Shown: positions 50,374 to 59,497, counted from the first letter of the stretch. The stretch is DNA of 64,000 nucleotides from Pseudotabrizicola alkalilacus (GCF_003443995.1 NZ_QWEY01000008.1:1-64000); one strand, 5' to 3'. Notes: generated from the letters alone by a model not told the origin. Numbers and translations are program-made.

Positions 50374-51186
50374 ATGCGTGTTTTGACAAGACTGGCGGCA
50401 CTGATACTGCTGGCACTGGGGGGTGTTTACCCGGTACTGGCGGAAGACATCGTGATTGAGGACTTCAAGGTGCAACCGGAAACCCGTTGGCGGTTCTTTG
50501 CGGACACGGTGATGGGTGGTGTGTCGTCAGGAAAGGTGCGCTTCGTGGCCGAAGACGGCCAGACCCATGCGCACATGACTGGCCGTGTCAGCACCGAAAA
50601 CAACGGCGGTTTCATCCAGATGCAGTTGAACCTGCCCGCACCGCCGTCCGAAGGCACCGTCGGGGTGCGTCTGATCGTTCGCGGCAACGACCAGCGCTAC
50701 TTCGTGCATCTGCGCACCAGTGGCACTCTGCTGCCGTGGCAGTATTATCAGGCTGGGTTCGACGTGACGCGCGACTGGACCGAAATCCGGCTGCCGTTCG
50801 ACGCCTTCACAGCCTCGGGGGCGCTTTTGCGGGATGTGCCCCGCGCGGGCAGCCTGACCTCGATCGGCATCGTCGCCTATGGCCGCGACCACGACGCAGA
50901 GATGAGGATACGACTTAAGACAAGTTTAGGACGCGATCAGCGAAATCGGTTTCCACCTGCCGATGCGCCGCGATCAGAAGGACCGCCTCGGGAAGCAGCC
51001 GCCGCACGCCTTGTAAGACGGCAAAGGCAGTTGCTTCATCCAGTCCTTCGGTCGGCTCATCCAGCAGCAGCAGGTCCGGATTGCGCAGCAGCGCGCGGGC
51101 GAGCGTCAGACGCCGCGCCTCGCCCCCAGAAAGCCCCTCCCCGCGCGGACCGATCCGGGCAGAGAGACCGCCCTTGTTGCGGATAA
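50374..51186 (+). CDS. CIA30-family (NDUFAF1-like) protein with an abnormal C-terminal run-on
   Basis: Signal peptide MRVLTRLAALILLALGGVYP, then a CIA30 domain of about 160 residues (IVIEDFKVQPETRWRFFADTVMGGVSSGKVRF, NGGFIQMQLNL, YYQAGFDVTRDWTEIRLPFDAF, IGIVAYGRDHDAEM). CIA30 is a galactose-binding-fold domain named after a mitochondrial complex I assembly factor; bacterial copies are exported proteins of unknown role. The family normally ends a few residues after the GRDHDAE strand. Here the frame continues about 90 residues, antisense to the 3' end of cydC and very rich in Arg and Pro, so the original stop was probably lost by a small indel near 50,905. Confidence 0.8.
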   Translation: MRVLTRLAALILLALGGVYPVLAEDIVIEDFKVQPETRWRFFADTVMGGVSSGKVRFVAEDGQTHAHMTGRVSTENNGGFIQMQLNLPAPPSEGTVGVRLIVRGNDQRYFVHLRTSGTLLPWQYYQAGFDVTRDWTEIRLPFDAFTASGALLRDVPRAGSLTSIGIVAYGRDHDAEMRIRLKTSLGRDQRNRFPPADAPRSEGPPREAAAARLVRRQRQLLHPVLRSAHPAAAGPDCAAARGRASDAAPRPQKAPPRADRSGQRDRPCCG

Positions 51187-52582
51187 CCTGATCCAGTTGC
51201 ACCGCCTCCAAGACCTGCCAGAGCCGCACATCCCCGACCGGGTTGGCCAGGCGCAGCGCTTCGGCCACGGTGCCGGTCATCAGGGTGCTGCGCTGGGGCA
51301 ACAGCGTCAGAAGGCCGCGCAGATCGGCCTCAGACCAGTCGGCAACTGCCCTGCCGCCCAGGGTAATATGCCCGGCAGCAACCGGATGCAGACCTGCAAT
51401 AGCCAGCAGAAGGGTCGATTTCCCAACTCCACTCGCCCCGGTGATCGCGACTGTTTCACCTCGGCCCACCGCAAAAGATAGCCCCGACATGACAGGAATA
51501 GGGGTGTCCGCACGAACCAAGGTCAGATCCGCGACCCGCAGATCAACTGCCTCTGCAACGGGCAAGACCGCTTCTGCGCGAGGTTTGACCTCAGAGGGTT
51601 TGGCGGACGCAGGCTCAGCCAGATCGCGCCTTACCCTGCGGGCCGCATCGGCCATGCGGCCAAGGTCCGACACGGCGCGGCGCAGCGGGGCCAGCGTTTC
51701 GGCAAGGGCCAATGCGGCAAAGAACCCTAGCGCGGCAAAAGCGGGCTGCACCTGCCCGGCCTGCACCAGCATCAACCCGATCCCCAAGGCACCGGCCGCG
51801 ACAACGGTTCCAACGACCCCCAGCGCCGTACCTGCCCGCCGTTCGGCGCGATCCAGAAGCCTGCGCAGGTTTCGACGCCGGTCATCGGCGGCAAGAACCG
51901 CGTCCCTTTGCGCCACCAACCTGCCATAGACCGCCAGATCGCGCCGGGCGCGGATCAGGTCGATCAACCGTGTTCGGAAGGCCTGCGCCGCAGCCTCGGC
52001 CCGGCGCGACAGCGGCACGGTTGTTCGTGCCATCCATCCGAATGTCACCGCAGCGCCCAGCACATAGCCGCCCACCACCCACAGGGCGACGGCCGGGGCG
52101 ACCAGCACCCACAGCGCCACAAGAGCGAGAAGCTGCGTCGAGATTCCCGCCAACACCGGCAAGACCAGCCGCAGCGGAACCCCATCCAGCGCGTCGATAT
52201 CCGCCGTCAGCCGGTTCAGCGCCTGCGCCCCGCGCACCCGGATCATCGTTGCATAGGGCGCAGACAGATGCGCCGCCAACACGCGCAATCGCAGCGCTTC
52301 GAGCGCGCGCAACGTGGCATCGTGGGTCAACATCCGCTCGCCATAGCGGGCCGCCGCCCGACCCAAGGCCAGGAACCGCACCATGGCAGAGGGGCGAAAC
52401 ACGTCGAACACGGCCCCTGCCCCGGCCAGCCCTGCCGCCGCCGCCGCCGTGATGAACCATCCCGACAGTCCCAGGAGTGCCACACCCATCACCAGAACGA
52501 TAAGGCTTAGGGCTATCCCCCGAAGTATGGCAGTGCGCTGATCCCGCAGGATCAACCGAAAGATGGCCCAGAGTGCGGTCAT
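50915..52582 (-). CDS. cydC: CydC, glutathione/cysteine-exporting ABC subunit
   Basis: About 555 residues: six-helix exporter domain (GVALLGLSGWFITAAAAAGLAG is the CydC N-terminal landmark), then the ATPase: Walker A GASGVGKS, Q-loop LLPQRSTLMTGTVAEAL, signature LSGGEARRLTLARAL, Walker B LLLLDEPTEGLDE, H-loop IAAHRQVE. With CydD it exports cysteine/glutathione to the periplasm, needed to assemble cytochrome bd and c-type cytochromes. ATG 52582 overlaps the CydD stop. Its 3' end lies under the run-on part of the convergent CIA30 gene. Confidence 0.93.
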   Translation of the reverse strand: MTALWAIFRLILRDQRTAILRGIALSLIVLVMGVALLGLSGWFITAAAAAGLAGAGAVFDVFRPSAMVRFLALGRAAARYGERMLTHDATLRALEALRLRVLAAHLSAPYATMIRVRGAQALNRLTADIDALDGVPLRLVLPVLAGISTQLLALVALWVLVAPAVALWVVGGYVLGAAVTFGWMARTTVPLSRRAEAAAQAFRTRLIDLIRARRDLAVYGRLVAQRDAVLAADDRRRNLRRLLDRAERRAGTALGVVGTVVAAGALGIGLMLVQAGQVQPAFAALGFFAALALAETLAPLRRAVSDLGRMADAARRVRRDLAEPASAKPSEVKPRAEAVLPVAEAVDLRVADLTLVRADTPIPVMSGLSFAVGRGETVAITGASGVGKSTLLLAIAGLHPVAAGHITLGGRAVADWSEADLRGLLTLLPQRSTLMTGTVAEALRLANPVGDVRLWQVLEAVQLDQVIRNKGGLSARIGPRGEGLSGGEARRLTLARALLRNPDLLLLDEPTEGLDEATAFAVLQGVRRLLPEAVLLIAAHRQVETDFADRVLNLS

Positions 52583-54252
52583 GGGGCGCCCCAAAGATCA
52601 ATGATCCGGTCCATGCGTGCGGCAAGGGCCTTGTCATGCGTGGCCACAACCAGCGTGACGCCTTGGGCGGATTGGGCCAACAGGCCTTCGGTGACACTGC
52701 GCGCGGTTTCGGGATCAAGGTCGGCCGTCGGCTCATCGGCCAAAAGCAGATCGGGCTGGCCGAAAACCGCCCGTGCCAAGGTGATCCGCCGCGCCTCGCC
52801 CCCTGACAGCCCGGCGCCGGTCTCGCCCAGCCGGGTGGAAAGACCCTGCGGGAGCGCCTGAACCACCGCCCCAATCGCCGCCCGGTCTAGCGCCTGGGGC
52901 AGGTTTCCGGTGCGGCCAAGCGTCAGGTTCTGCCGCAGACTTCCGGCCAGAAAATGCGGGGCTTGCGGCATCCAACCCAACCGCGCCCGCCACCCATCGG
53001 CAGCGTCAGCCGTCAGCACCTGCCCTGCCACAACAACCGCGCCCCGCTGCGGCAGCTCCAACCCGGCCATCAGGCGCAGCGCGCTGGTCTTGCCAGCGCC
53101 GCTGGCCCCTACAAGCGCCACCCGCTCACCGGCGGCGATAGCAATGTCGGGCAAGGCGCGGCCTGAAGGCGTGAAACAGCCCAGCAAAGCCACGCTCGCA
53201 GGACCAGACAGGCGCGGGGCCGGTCCGCCTGCACCGGGCAACTGTGGCCCGGTCTGGGACGAATAGGTAGCAATTTCGTCGATCACCGCCGTCGCGGCCG
53301 CCTTGTCATGCCAGGCGGCCGACAGATCGCGCAGGGGCTGATAGAACTCCGGCGCCAAGAGCAACAGGAAAATCCCGGCCTGGGGCGTCAGTTGCCCACC
53401 CCAGGCGCCGAACTCCAAGGCACCCAAAAGGGAAAACCCGACATAAACGGCCACCATTGCCACACCAATCGCTGCGAACAACTCCAGCACCGTAGAGGAC
53501 AGGAAAGCCACCCCCAGAACGGCCATGGTGCGCCGCCGCAAATCGCCCGCCTGACGCTCAAAGCCCTGCAAAACCGCGGTCCCGCCGCCCAAAAGACGAA
53601 TGTCCACCAGTGCCGAGAGACGCTCGACCAGAAAATCGTTCAGCGTGCCGATTTCGGCCATCTGGCGGGCACTGGCCTCTTTCGCGGCCATGCCCACCAG
53701 CGCCATGAACACCGGAATCAAGGGGCCAGAAATCAGCAAGACAACCCCGACCGCCCAGGATTGCCAGAACGCCAGCCCCAGAATGACCAGCGGCAGCACC
53801 ATCACCCGCGCGCGCGCCGGAGCGTAGCGAGAGACATAGGGGGCCAGAAGTTCAAGCTTTTCGCCCGCCAGCGCGGCCAGACTTCCTGCCCCGCCAAAGG
53901 CACTGTCAGTTGCCCGACTCGCCTCGTTTGCGACGATTTCAGTCCGCGCACGGGCAAGGATTGCATCGGCCGCACTGTGCGCCTGCGCCTCGGCCAAATG
54001 GGTAAGAGCGACGCGCAACAGTCCAAGCCCGCCAAACCCAAGGGCTGCCGCAAGCGGTAAAGGCGACGCACCGGCAAGCACCGCGCCGATGGCCCAAGCC
54101 ACCACTCCCGCCTGAAGCGGCCAGACCAACCCGGCAAGCACTGACAGCACCGCAGCGCGGCGCTGGTGTCGCCTACCCGGGGCCATAATCGCCGCGGTCC
54201 CGGCGGAAACGTCAGACGGCAGCTCAGAAGATGTGTCCACAGGGTCACTCAA
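52579..54252 (-). CDS. cydD: CydD, glutathione/cysteine-exporting ABC subunit
   Basis: 557 residues: exporter domain beginning RRAAVLSVLAGLVWPLQAGVVAWAIGAVL, with a central ISGPLIPVFMALVGMAAKEASARQMAEIGTLNDFLVERLSALVDIRLLGG (a conserved CydD stretch). The ATPase has Walker A GASGAGKT, signature LSGGEARRITLARAV, Walker B LLLADEPTADLDP and H-loop VVATHDKALAARMDRII. Heterodimer with CydC. No cydAB is in this window. The divergent Rrf2 gene and the FNR-type box upstream suggest oxygen/NO-responsive expression. Confidence 0.93.
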   Translation of the reverse strand: MSDPVDTSSELPSDVSAGTAAIMAPGRRHQRRAAVLSVLAGLVWPLQAGVVAWAIGAVLAGASPLPLAAALGFGGLGLLRVALTHLAEAQAHSAADAILARARTEIVANEASRATDSAFGGAGSLAALAGEKLELLAPYVSRYAPARARVMVLPLVILGLAFWQSWAVGVVLLISGPLIPVFMALVGMAAKEASARQMAEIGTLNDFLVERLSALVDIRLLGGGTAVLQGFERQAGDLRRRTMAVLGVAFLSSTVLELFAAIGVAMVAVYVGFSLLGALEFGAWGGQLTPQAGIFLLLLAPEFYQPLRDLSAAWHDKAAATAVIDEIATYSSQTGPQLPGAGGPAPRLSGPASVALLGCFTPSGRALPDIAIAAGERVALVGASGAGKTSALRLMAGLELPQRGAVVVAGQVLTADAADGWRARLGWMPQAPHFLAGSLRQNLTLGRTGNLPQALDRAAIGAVVQALPQGLSTRLGETGAGLSGGEARRITLARAVFGQPDLLLADEPTADLDPETARSVTEGLLAQSAQGVTLVVATHDKALAARMDRIIDLWGAP

Positions 54253-54297
54253 ACTGTTATTTTGAATGCCACTTAAGCCACTCCGTGCCTCGCCGAT

Positions 54298-54311
54298 GTG
54301 ATCCAGATCAA
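54298..54311. promoter_or_regulatory. FNR/FnrL-type box between cydD and the Rrf2 regulator
   Basis: GTGATCCAGATCAA matches the FNR/FnrL/NnrR consensus TTGAT-N4-ATCAA at 9 of 10 positions. It lies 46 bp upstream of the divergent cydD start and 59 bp before the Rrf2 start, so it could act on either promoter. FnrL boxes of Rhodobacterales often have exactly CCAG in the centre. Confidence 0.7.
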
Positions 54312-54369
54312 GGACCGCCGGGTTTCACACGATTACCAACATCAAATCTGCATCGAGAAAGCGACTTTC

Positions 54370-54843
54370 ATGCGCCTGACCACAAAGACCAACCTTGCAG
54401 CCCGCGTCCTGATGGCCTGTGCGGTCAACGAAGGCATGACGCTGCGCACTGCCGAAATCGCCTTGGCCTGCAACGCCTCACTCAATCATCTGCTGCAGGT
54501 CGTGAATGAACTGCAGGCGCATGGCTTTGTCGAAACCCTTCGCGGGCGCCATGGCGGTCTGCGCCTGGCCCGTCCGCCTGCCCAGATCTCGATGGGCGTG
54601 GTTTTCCGCGTGTTTGAATCGGGTGCGCCCTTTGCCGAGTGCTTTGCGCCCGACACCAACACCTGCCCGCTGTCTGCGACCTGTCGCCTGCGCGGCTATG
54701 TCGCGCGCGCGCTTGAGGCGTTCTATCACGAGTTGGACATGGTAACGCTGGCCGATCTGACCAAAGGCAACTGTGGACTTGCCGCCTTGCTTGCGGTGCC
54801 GGACAGCTTGCGCAGGGCCTGTGCGGAGGCTTCCGTTGTCTGA
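54370..54843 (+). CDS. nsrR: Rrf2-family regulator, NsrR-like
   Basis: 157 residues from ATG 54370: MRLTTKTNLAARVLMACAVNEG starts the winged HTH (recognition helix NASLNHLLQVVNELQAHGFV, wing LRGRHGGLRLAR). The Fe-S region reads ECFAPDTNTCPLSATCRLRG, with three cysteines in C-X7-C-X5-C spacing, as in NO- or redox-sensing Rrf2 proteins. NsrR loses its cluster on NO exposure and derepresses NO-defence genes. It is divergent from cydDC and heads an operon with a methyltransferase and a DevBCA exporter. Confidence 0.87.
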   Translation: MRLTTKTNLAARVLMACAVNEGMTLRTAEIALACNASLNHLLQVVNELQAHGFVETLRGRHGGLRLARPPAQISMGVVFRVFESGAPFAECFAPDTNTCPLSATCRLRGYVARALEAFYHELDMVTLADLTKGNCGLAALLAVPDSLRRACAEASVV

Positions 54844-55510
54844 TCACACCTGTACCACCGCTCGGGCCCAACCCGCTGCGGCAGGCGGCGGCGCAAGATT
54901 CTGGAACAGGTTCGCCGACCGCTATGCCGCACGCCCGATCAAGGATGTCGCAGCCTATGAGGCGCTGCTTTCCGATGTCGCAGCGCGATTGCGCAAGACC
55001 GACCGCGTTCTGGAAATCGGCTGCGGCACTGGGGGAACGGCCATCCGCCTTGCGCCCCACGTATCACAGTTCACTGCCACCGACTTTTCGACCGAGATGA
55101 TACGGATCGCAGCGGCCAAACCCGCGCCAGACAACCTTCATTTCAAGACCTCGAATGCCGAAACTGCGCTGGATGGCGGGCCGTTCGATGCGATCTGCGC
55201 CTTCAACGTGCTGCATCTGGTGGACGATCTGCCCGGCCTTCTAAGCGGCATTCACGCGCAGCTTCGGCCCGGCGGCCTGTTGATCAGCAAGACGTGGTGT
55301 TTTGCCGATCTGGGGCGCAAACTGCGACTGCTGTTTGGCGTGCTGCGGGTAATCGGCCTGTTCCCTCCGTCCGCCACGCTTGGCGTCGCACATCTGCGTC
55401 AGGCCATACAGGACGCTGGCTTCGAGATCGTCGATCAGCGTGTCTTCGGGGAAAGGCCACAAAACCCCTATATCGTTGCACGCAGGCCAACCGCTTTGGC
55501 TGAGCCTTGA
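54836..55510 (+). CDS. Class I SAM-dependent methyltransferase
   Basis: About 224 residues. The TTG at 54836 is chosen because GGAGG lies six bases upstream and the frame before it is inside the Rrf2 gene. Motif I VLEIGCGTGGTAIRLAPHV, motif II ATDFSTEMIRIA, FDAICAFNVLHLVDDLPGLL and LRPGGLLISKTW define the fold. It resembles the UbiE/COQ5-like group by its SKTW segment. It overlaps the Rrf2 gene by eight bases and the adaptor gene downstream by four. Substrate unknown; a lipid or small molecule exported by the following pump is possible. Confidence 0.85.
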   Translation: MSDHTCTTARAQPAAAGGGARFWNRFADRYAARPIKDVAAYEALLSDVAARLRKTDRVLEIGCGTGGTAIRLAPHVSQFTATDFSTEMIRIAAAKPAPDNLHFKTSNAETALDGGPFDAICAFNVLHLVDDLPGLLSGIHAQLRPGGLLISKTWCFADLGRKLRLLFGVLRVIGLFPPSATLGVAHLRQAIQDAGFEIVDQRVFGERPQNPYIVARRPTALAEP

Positions 55511-56790
55511 GGCGCGAGCAGCAATTTTTTCGCACGCCCGGCGTGCCAGTCGATTTCATGGAAAAACAAATGACGCAACCCCGCGACGAGACCCTTCCGA
55601 TAGACCTGAATCTGGAAGAGGGGCAACCGCCGTCAAAGCGACGCTGGTTCCGAAAGCGGTATCTTTTGGTTCTGCTGGTGCCGGTGTTGATGTTCACCGG
55701 GGCGGTGATGGGGATGTATTTCCAGCCACCCGGACTGCAGAAATTCTACCTGCTGACCGGATTGCAGCCCGGGGCCGGGTCGGACGCACCCATTGCCCTG
55801 CCCCCGGACATCGACCTTCCGCCCAAGATGGCCGAGACGATGCTGCCGACCGATGTGATCGGTCTGGCACGGGTCATGCCGCGCGGCGATGTGTCGATTG
55901 TCGCGGCCCCATATGGTGCCGGAGATGCCCGGGTAGCCGAGGTGCTGGTGTCGGTCGGCGATAGGGTCGAAAAGGGCGCGCCTCTGGCACGGCTCGACAA
56001 CCGGACAACGCTTGAAAGTGCCGTTCTTGCTGCACAGGCCAATCTGGCAATCAAGGAGGCCGCGCTGATGCAAACGCGCGCTGCCATCGCGGCAAGCCGG
56101 GACGAAGCGCAGGCCGCATTGGACCAGGCGGTTTCGGCCGCCTCGGAGGCATCTTCAAGCCTTGCTCGCACGGAAGAGCTGTTCCAGCGCAAGGTTGCAA
56201 CCGAAGCCACGGTGGAGTCCGTCCGTGCGGCCTCGGCGGCTGCGGTGCTGGCCGTAGCGCGGGCCGAGGCGACCTTGACGCGCTTTTCCGCACTTGCCTT
56301 GGATGATCAACCCGATGTCGTGGTCGCGACACGCAACATGGACGCAGCCAAGGCCGAATTGGCGCGCGCCAGACTGGATCTGGAACGCGCTGTGGTGTTT
56401 GCCCCGATTGCAGGAACAATCCTCGACATTCACGCAACACCCGGCCAGCGCCCGCCCACTGGTGGAATCATGGACATGGGCGATACCAGCCAGATGATGG
56501 CCGAGGTTGAGATATGGCAGGACCGGATTGCGACCATAAAACCAGGGCAGCCGGTCGAGCTTGCCGCCGTCGCCCTTGGGCAAACCCTGCGCGGAGTGGT
56601 TGACAGCATCGGCCTGACGGTGGGCAGGCAAGGGCTGATCTCAGACGATGCCGCCGAAAACAAGGATGCCCGCGTGATACGCGTACTGGTGAAGCTTGAT
56701 GCCGCCTCGACCCAAGTTGCGGCCCGCTACACCAACCTTGAGGTCATCGCGCGGATCGACACATCCGCAGACCTGCGTGTCACCCCATGA
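55507..56790 (+). CDS. DevB/HlyD-type periplasmic adaptor
   Basis: Up to 427 residues; ATG codons at 55558 and 55570 are the likelier starts. Cytoplasmic N-terminus, one anchor helix (YLLVLLVPVLMFTGAVMGMYF), then lipoyl half-motif AEVLVSVGDRVEKGAPLARLD, a long alanine-rich coiled coil (about residues 175-300: AAQANLAIKEAALMQTRAAI, ELFQRKVATEATVESVRAA), lipoyl half VVFAPIAGTILDIHATPGQRP and a beta-barrel. The order adaptor-permease-ATPase is that of DevBCA, the glycolipid exporter of cyanobacterial heterocysts. Confidence 0.9.
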   Translation: MRREQQFFRTPGVPVDFMEKQMTQPRDETLPIDLNLEEGQPPSKRRWFRKRYLLVLLVPVLMFTGAVMGMYFQPPGLQKFYLLTGLQPGAGSDAPIALPPDIDLPPKMAETMLPTDVIGLARVMPRGDVSIVAAPYGAGDARVAEVLVSVGDRVEKGAPLARLDNRTTLESAVLAAQANLAIKEAALMQTRAAIAASRDEAQAALDQAVSAASEASSSLARTEELFQRKVATEATVESVRAASAAAVLAVARAEATLTRFSALALDDQPDVVVATRNMDAAKAELARARLDLERAVVFAPIAGTILDIHATPGQRPPTGGIMDMGDTSQMMAEVEIWQDRIATIKPGQPVELAAVALGQTLRGVVDSIGLTVGRQGLISDDAAENKDARVIRVLVKLDAASTQVAARYTNLEVIARIDTSADLRVTP

Positions 56791-57959
56791 GCCGTCTGCT
56801 GCAAGCCCTGTTCGGGCGCCTGCCGATCGGTTGGCTGCAATTGACCCATAACCGCACGCGCTTTGCGGCGGCGCTGGCCGGGGTGGCCTTTGCCAATGTG
56901 CTGGTCTTTGTGCAGCTTGGCATCATGAATTCCATGGGGGCCGCAACGCTGCGTCCTTATGATTTCTTTCAGGCCGACATTATGATTTCTGCCGGGGATG
57001 CCAACTCGCTGTCTGATGGCGGAAACGTCGCGCGGCAATGGCTGTTGCAGGCTATGGCGGACCCGGATGTTGTGGACGGAATGGGCCTGTTTATGGCGAA
57101 TGTGCCGTGGGATCGGGGCGAGAAAGACATAAGCTTGTCTACCTTTGGCGTCGATCCGGTGAAACCCGGTTTCATCGGCGTCCAGATCGCGGACGATCTG
57201 CCACTCTTGCAGGTGCAGGACGCCGCGATCCTTGACCGGCTGGCACGCGGGTTAGCCAAGGATGAAGCGGCAGCGATCCGCCCGCAGACACCGCTTGCCT
57301 TCGAGGCCCAGAGTCGCACCTTGGTTGCCTATGCCACATTTGCAGGCGGCGGCGGCTTTGGCGGCGACGGTTACATGTTGGTGTCGGATCAGACCTTTCT
57401 GTCGCTCTTTCCTGCGCGCAGTTCTGCGGCACCTGACCATATCTTGTTGACCTTGGGCCGGGGCGCAGATGTGGACACTGTCGTCGCCCGGTTGCGCTCG
57501 CTGATTTCAGACCCGTCCCTGCGCATCCGCAGCTATGCTGACGCCGCGCAAGACGATCTGAAGTATCAGCAAACAAGGCGGCCAACCGGCATCATCTTTG
57601 GTTTTGGCGTTCTCATCGGCGTGCTGGTCGGGCTGGTCATTGTCTATCAGGTTCTGTCAACCGACGTCGCCGACCACTTGCGCGAATACGCGACGTTCAA
57701 GGCAATGGGCTATGGGCCACGCTTCTTTCTGAGCGTTGTATTCGAGGAAGCGCTTGTTCTGGGCGTCATGGGGTTTATCCCCGGACTGATCGTTGGCACC
57801 GCCATTCTGACCTTGATGGGCAAGATCACGACACTGCCGTTGGCCATGTCCTTTTCGATGGCTGTCAGCGTGTTTATCGGCACTGTGGTCTTTTCGGCGA
57901 TATCTGGTGCGATTGCCACCCGCCGCCTTGCCGCCGCTGATCCTGCCGACTTGTTTTGA
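56787..57959 (+). CDS. DevC/FtsX-type ABC permease
   Basis: 390 residues: N-terminal helix with LTHNRTRFAAALAGVAFANVLVFVQLGIMNSMG, the DevC landmark. A periplasmic MacB-like domain (residues 45-265) follows, then three C-terminal helices with ATFKAMGYGPRFFLSVVFEEALVLGVMGFIPG. It senses and transmits ATPase motions to the adaptor. It overlaps the adaptor gene by four bases and precedes the ATPase gene by 7 bp. Confidence 0.9.
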   Translation: MSRLLQALFGRLPIGWLQLTHNRTRFAAALAGVAFANVLVFVQLGIMNSMGAATLRPYDFFQADIMISAGDANSLSDGGNVARQWLLQAMADPDVVDGMGLFMANVPWDRGEKDISLSTFGVDPVKPGFIGVQIADDLPLLQVQDAAILDRLARGLAKDEAAAIRPQTPLAFEAQSRTLVAYATFAGGGGFGGDGYMLVSDQTFLSLFPARSSAAPDHILLTLGRGADVDTVVARLRSLISDPSLRIRSYADAAQDDLKYQQTRRPTGIIFGFGVLIGVLVGLVIVYQVLSTDVADHLREYATFKAMGYGPRFFLSVVFEEALVLGVMGFIPGLIVGTAILTLMGKITTLPLAMSFSMAVSVFIGTVVFSAISGAIATRRLAAADPADLF

Positions 57960-57966
57960 GGGTGTA

Positions 57967-58662
57967 ATGGAACACGAAAACATCCTCGAAGCCAAGGGCC
58001 TGAACCACTGGTTTGGCACGGGTGATGTCAAGAAACAGGCGTTGTTTGACGTCAACCTGACTCTGAAACGCGGCAGTTTTACCGTGCTTATGGGACCATC
58101 CGGTTCCGGCAAGACCACCGTGCTGACCCTGATCGGGTGTCTGCGCAGCGTTCAGGACGGGTCGGTCTGCCTGTTGGATCGGGAACTGAACGGCGCTTCA
58201 GAGGCGGAACTCGTAGCGCTGCGGCGGCGTCTGGGCTTTATCTTTCAGGCGCACAATCTGCATGAAAGCCTGACCGCGACGCAGAATGTAATCATGGGCC
58301 TTCAGGTCCACCGTGGCGTGTCGGACGCCGACGCGCAGCGAGCGGCCACCCATGCGCTGGGTCTGGTCGGCCTGTCAGACCGGGTCGGCTATCTGCCGGG
58401 CAACTTGTCGGGCGGGCAAAAGCAGCGCGTGGCAGTCGCGCGGGCTTTGGTGGGCAACCCGGCGCTGCTGCTGGCAGACGAACCTACGGCCGCGCTGGAC
58501 AAGGAGAGTGCGGCTGAAGTGGTGGATTTGCTGAAAAGAATGGGTGCTGCACGCGGCATGACCACACTGCTGGTCACACATGACAACCGCATCCTCGACC
58601 GCGCCGACCGTATCCTGACGTTGGAGGACGGGCGTATCGTGACGATGGAAGACAGGGGGTAA
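57967..58662 (+). CDS. DevA-type ABC ATPase
   Basis: 231 residues from ATG 57967: Walker A GPSGSGKT, Q-loop IFQAHNLHESLTATQNVIMGLQ (typical of DevA), signature LSGGQKQRVAVARAL, Walker B LLLADEPTAALDKES, H-loop LLVTHDNRILDRADRIL. It completes the DevBCA exporter. Codon pattern and overlaps show one operon from the Rrf2 gene (54370) to here. Confidence 0.92.
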   Translation: MEHENILEAKGLNHWFGTGDVKKQALFDVNLTLKRGSFTVLMGPSGSGKTTVLTLIGCLRSVQDGSVCLLDRELNGASEAELVALRRRLGFIFQAHNLHESLTATQNVIMGLQVHRGVSDADAQRAATHALGLVGLSDRVGYLPGNLSGGQKQRVAVARALVGNPALLLADEPTAALDKESAAEVVDLLKRMGAARGMTTLLVTHDNRILDRADRILTLEDGRIVTMEDRG

Positions 58663-59122
58663 CGCTGGGCCGCAGCAGCAAAGCGGTGCTTGTAAACGTA
58701 GCATTCATGAAGATAGGCCGCTCAATTAGATGGCCTCAAACATAAAATCAAAACGGCGCGTTGGCTGAACAAATCAAGCCAGGATCATCGGACCATCGCC
58801 AGCAGTAATACTAGCGGCATGCTCAACACCGCAGTTGGCACCATGGCAAAGTCGAAACTGACCACCACCAGTTTTGGCGACAGGATGCGGCGCTGGTGGG
58901 ACACCAGTACGATGACCGCCAACGCCGCCGCCGAAGAGCGGGCTGCTGGCGTGGCACTTAGGCTGATGCTGGAGCGGCACAATTGCAGGTGCACAGGCAT
59001 TCAGTGGTCCAACGGCGCCGGTCGCCGTAGTTTTTCCAAGTATCCGGGACTGTGGCAACGTGCCGGAATTCGGCGCTATCGAGTTCTGTTTGCCTCTGGT
59101 TTGGAATCTGGTAACAAAGCGC
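58663..59122. other. Intergenic region between the DevBCA operon and the copper operon
   Basis: No gene is convincing here. A hydrophobic minus-strand frame (58785-59000) would make a 71-residue protein with one or two helices, but I recognise no family and its start has no ribosome site. The copper-operon promoter must lie in the right half; no copper-regulator palindrome was obvious. Confidence 0.4.
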
Positions 59123-59497
59123 ATGGTTAGGAGCGTTCAATTTGCATTTGCAAAGACCACAATGGTCTTGCTGGTGGCAGTAAGCCTCCTGCTCAGTGGC
59201 TTTGCGCATCGACCTGTTCCTACCGCCGCCCAGATTGAGCAGGCGGTGTCCTTGGCGGACTTGGGTCTGAGCCTTGCCGACCTTTGCGCTGAACCAGGTG
59301 ACGCGGACGGTGGAATGGACATGGGCGATTGCCCTGCCTGCCATCTTGCGGCGTCAATTCTGCTTCCTGAACCGGTCGCAAGCGTCGCGGACATCGAACT
59401 GCGCACCGCTGCGGCGATCCTTGTTCCTGCCCATGCGCGCGGTTTTGGCCGCACGACCAACCCCGCAACACCGGTCCGTGCACCCCCTCTGGCTTGA
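59123..59497 (+). CDS. DUF2946-like small exported protein
   Basis: About 124 residues: an N-terminal hydrophobic leader (FAFAKTTMVLLVAVSLLLSGF), a low-complexity middle and a motif MDMGDCPACHLAASILLP near residue 70. The M-D-CPACH element with methionines and cysteines is characteristic of DUF2946 proteins encoded near copper genes, where it may bind Cu(I). It is the first gene before MbnP, MbnH and a PCuAC fusion, so a copper role is well supported by context. Confidence 0.75.
   Translation: MVRSVQFAFAKTTMVLLVAVSLLLSGFAHRPVPTAAQIEQAVSLADLGLSLADLCAEPGDADGGMDMGDCPACHLAASILLPEPVASVADIELRTAAAILVPAHARGFGRTTNPATPVRAPPLA

Noticed and set aside
51712-52452. Long antisense frame within cydC
   Set aside because: Arg/Pro/Ala-rich translation typical of the antisense phase of a GC-rich gene; cydC has all family motifs.
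58785-59000. 71-residue hydrophobic minus-strand frame between the DevBCA and copper operons
   Set aside because: No family match, no ribosome site and no neighbours on that strand; hydrophobic runs arise easily antisense to GC-rich DNA.
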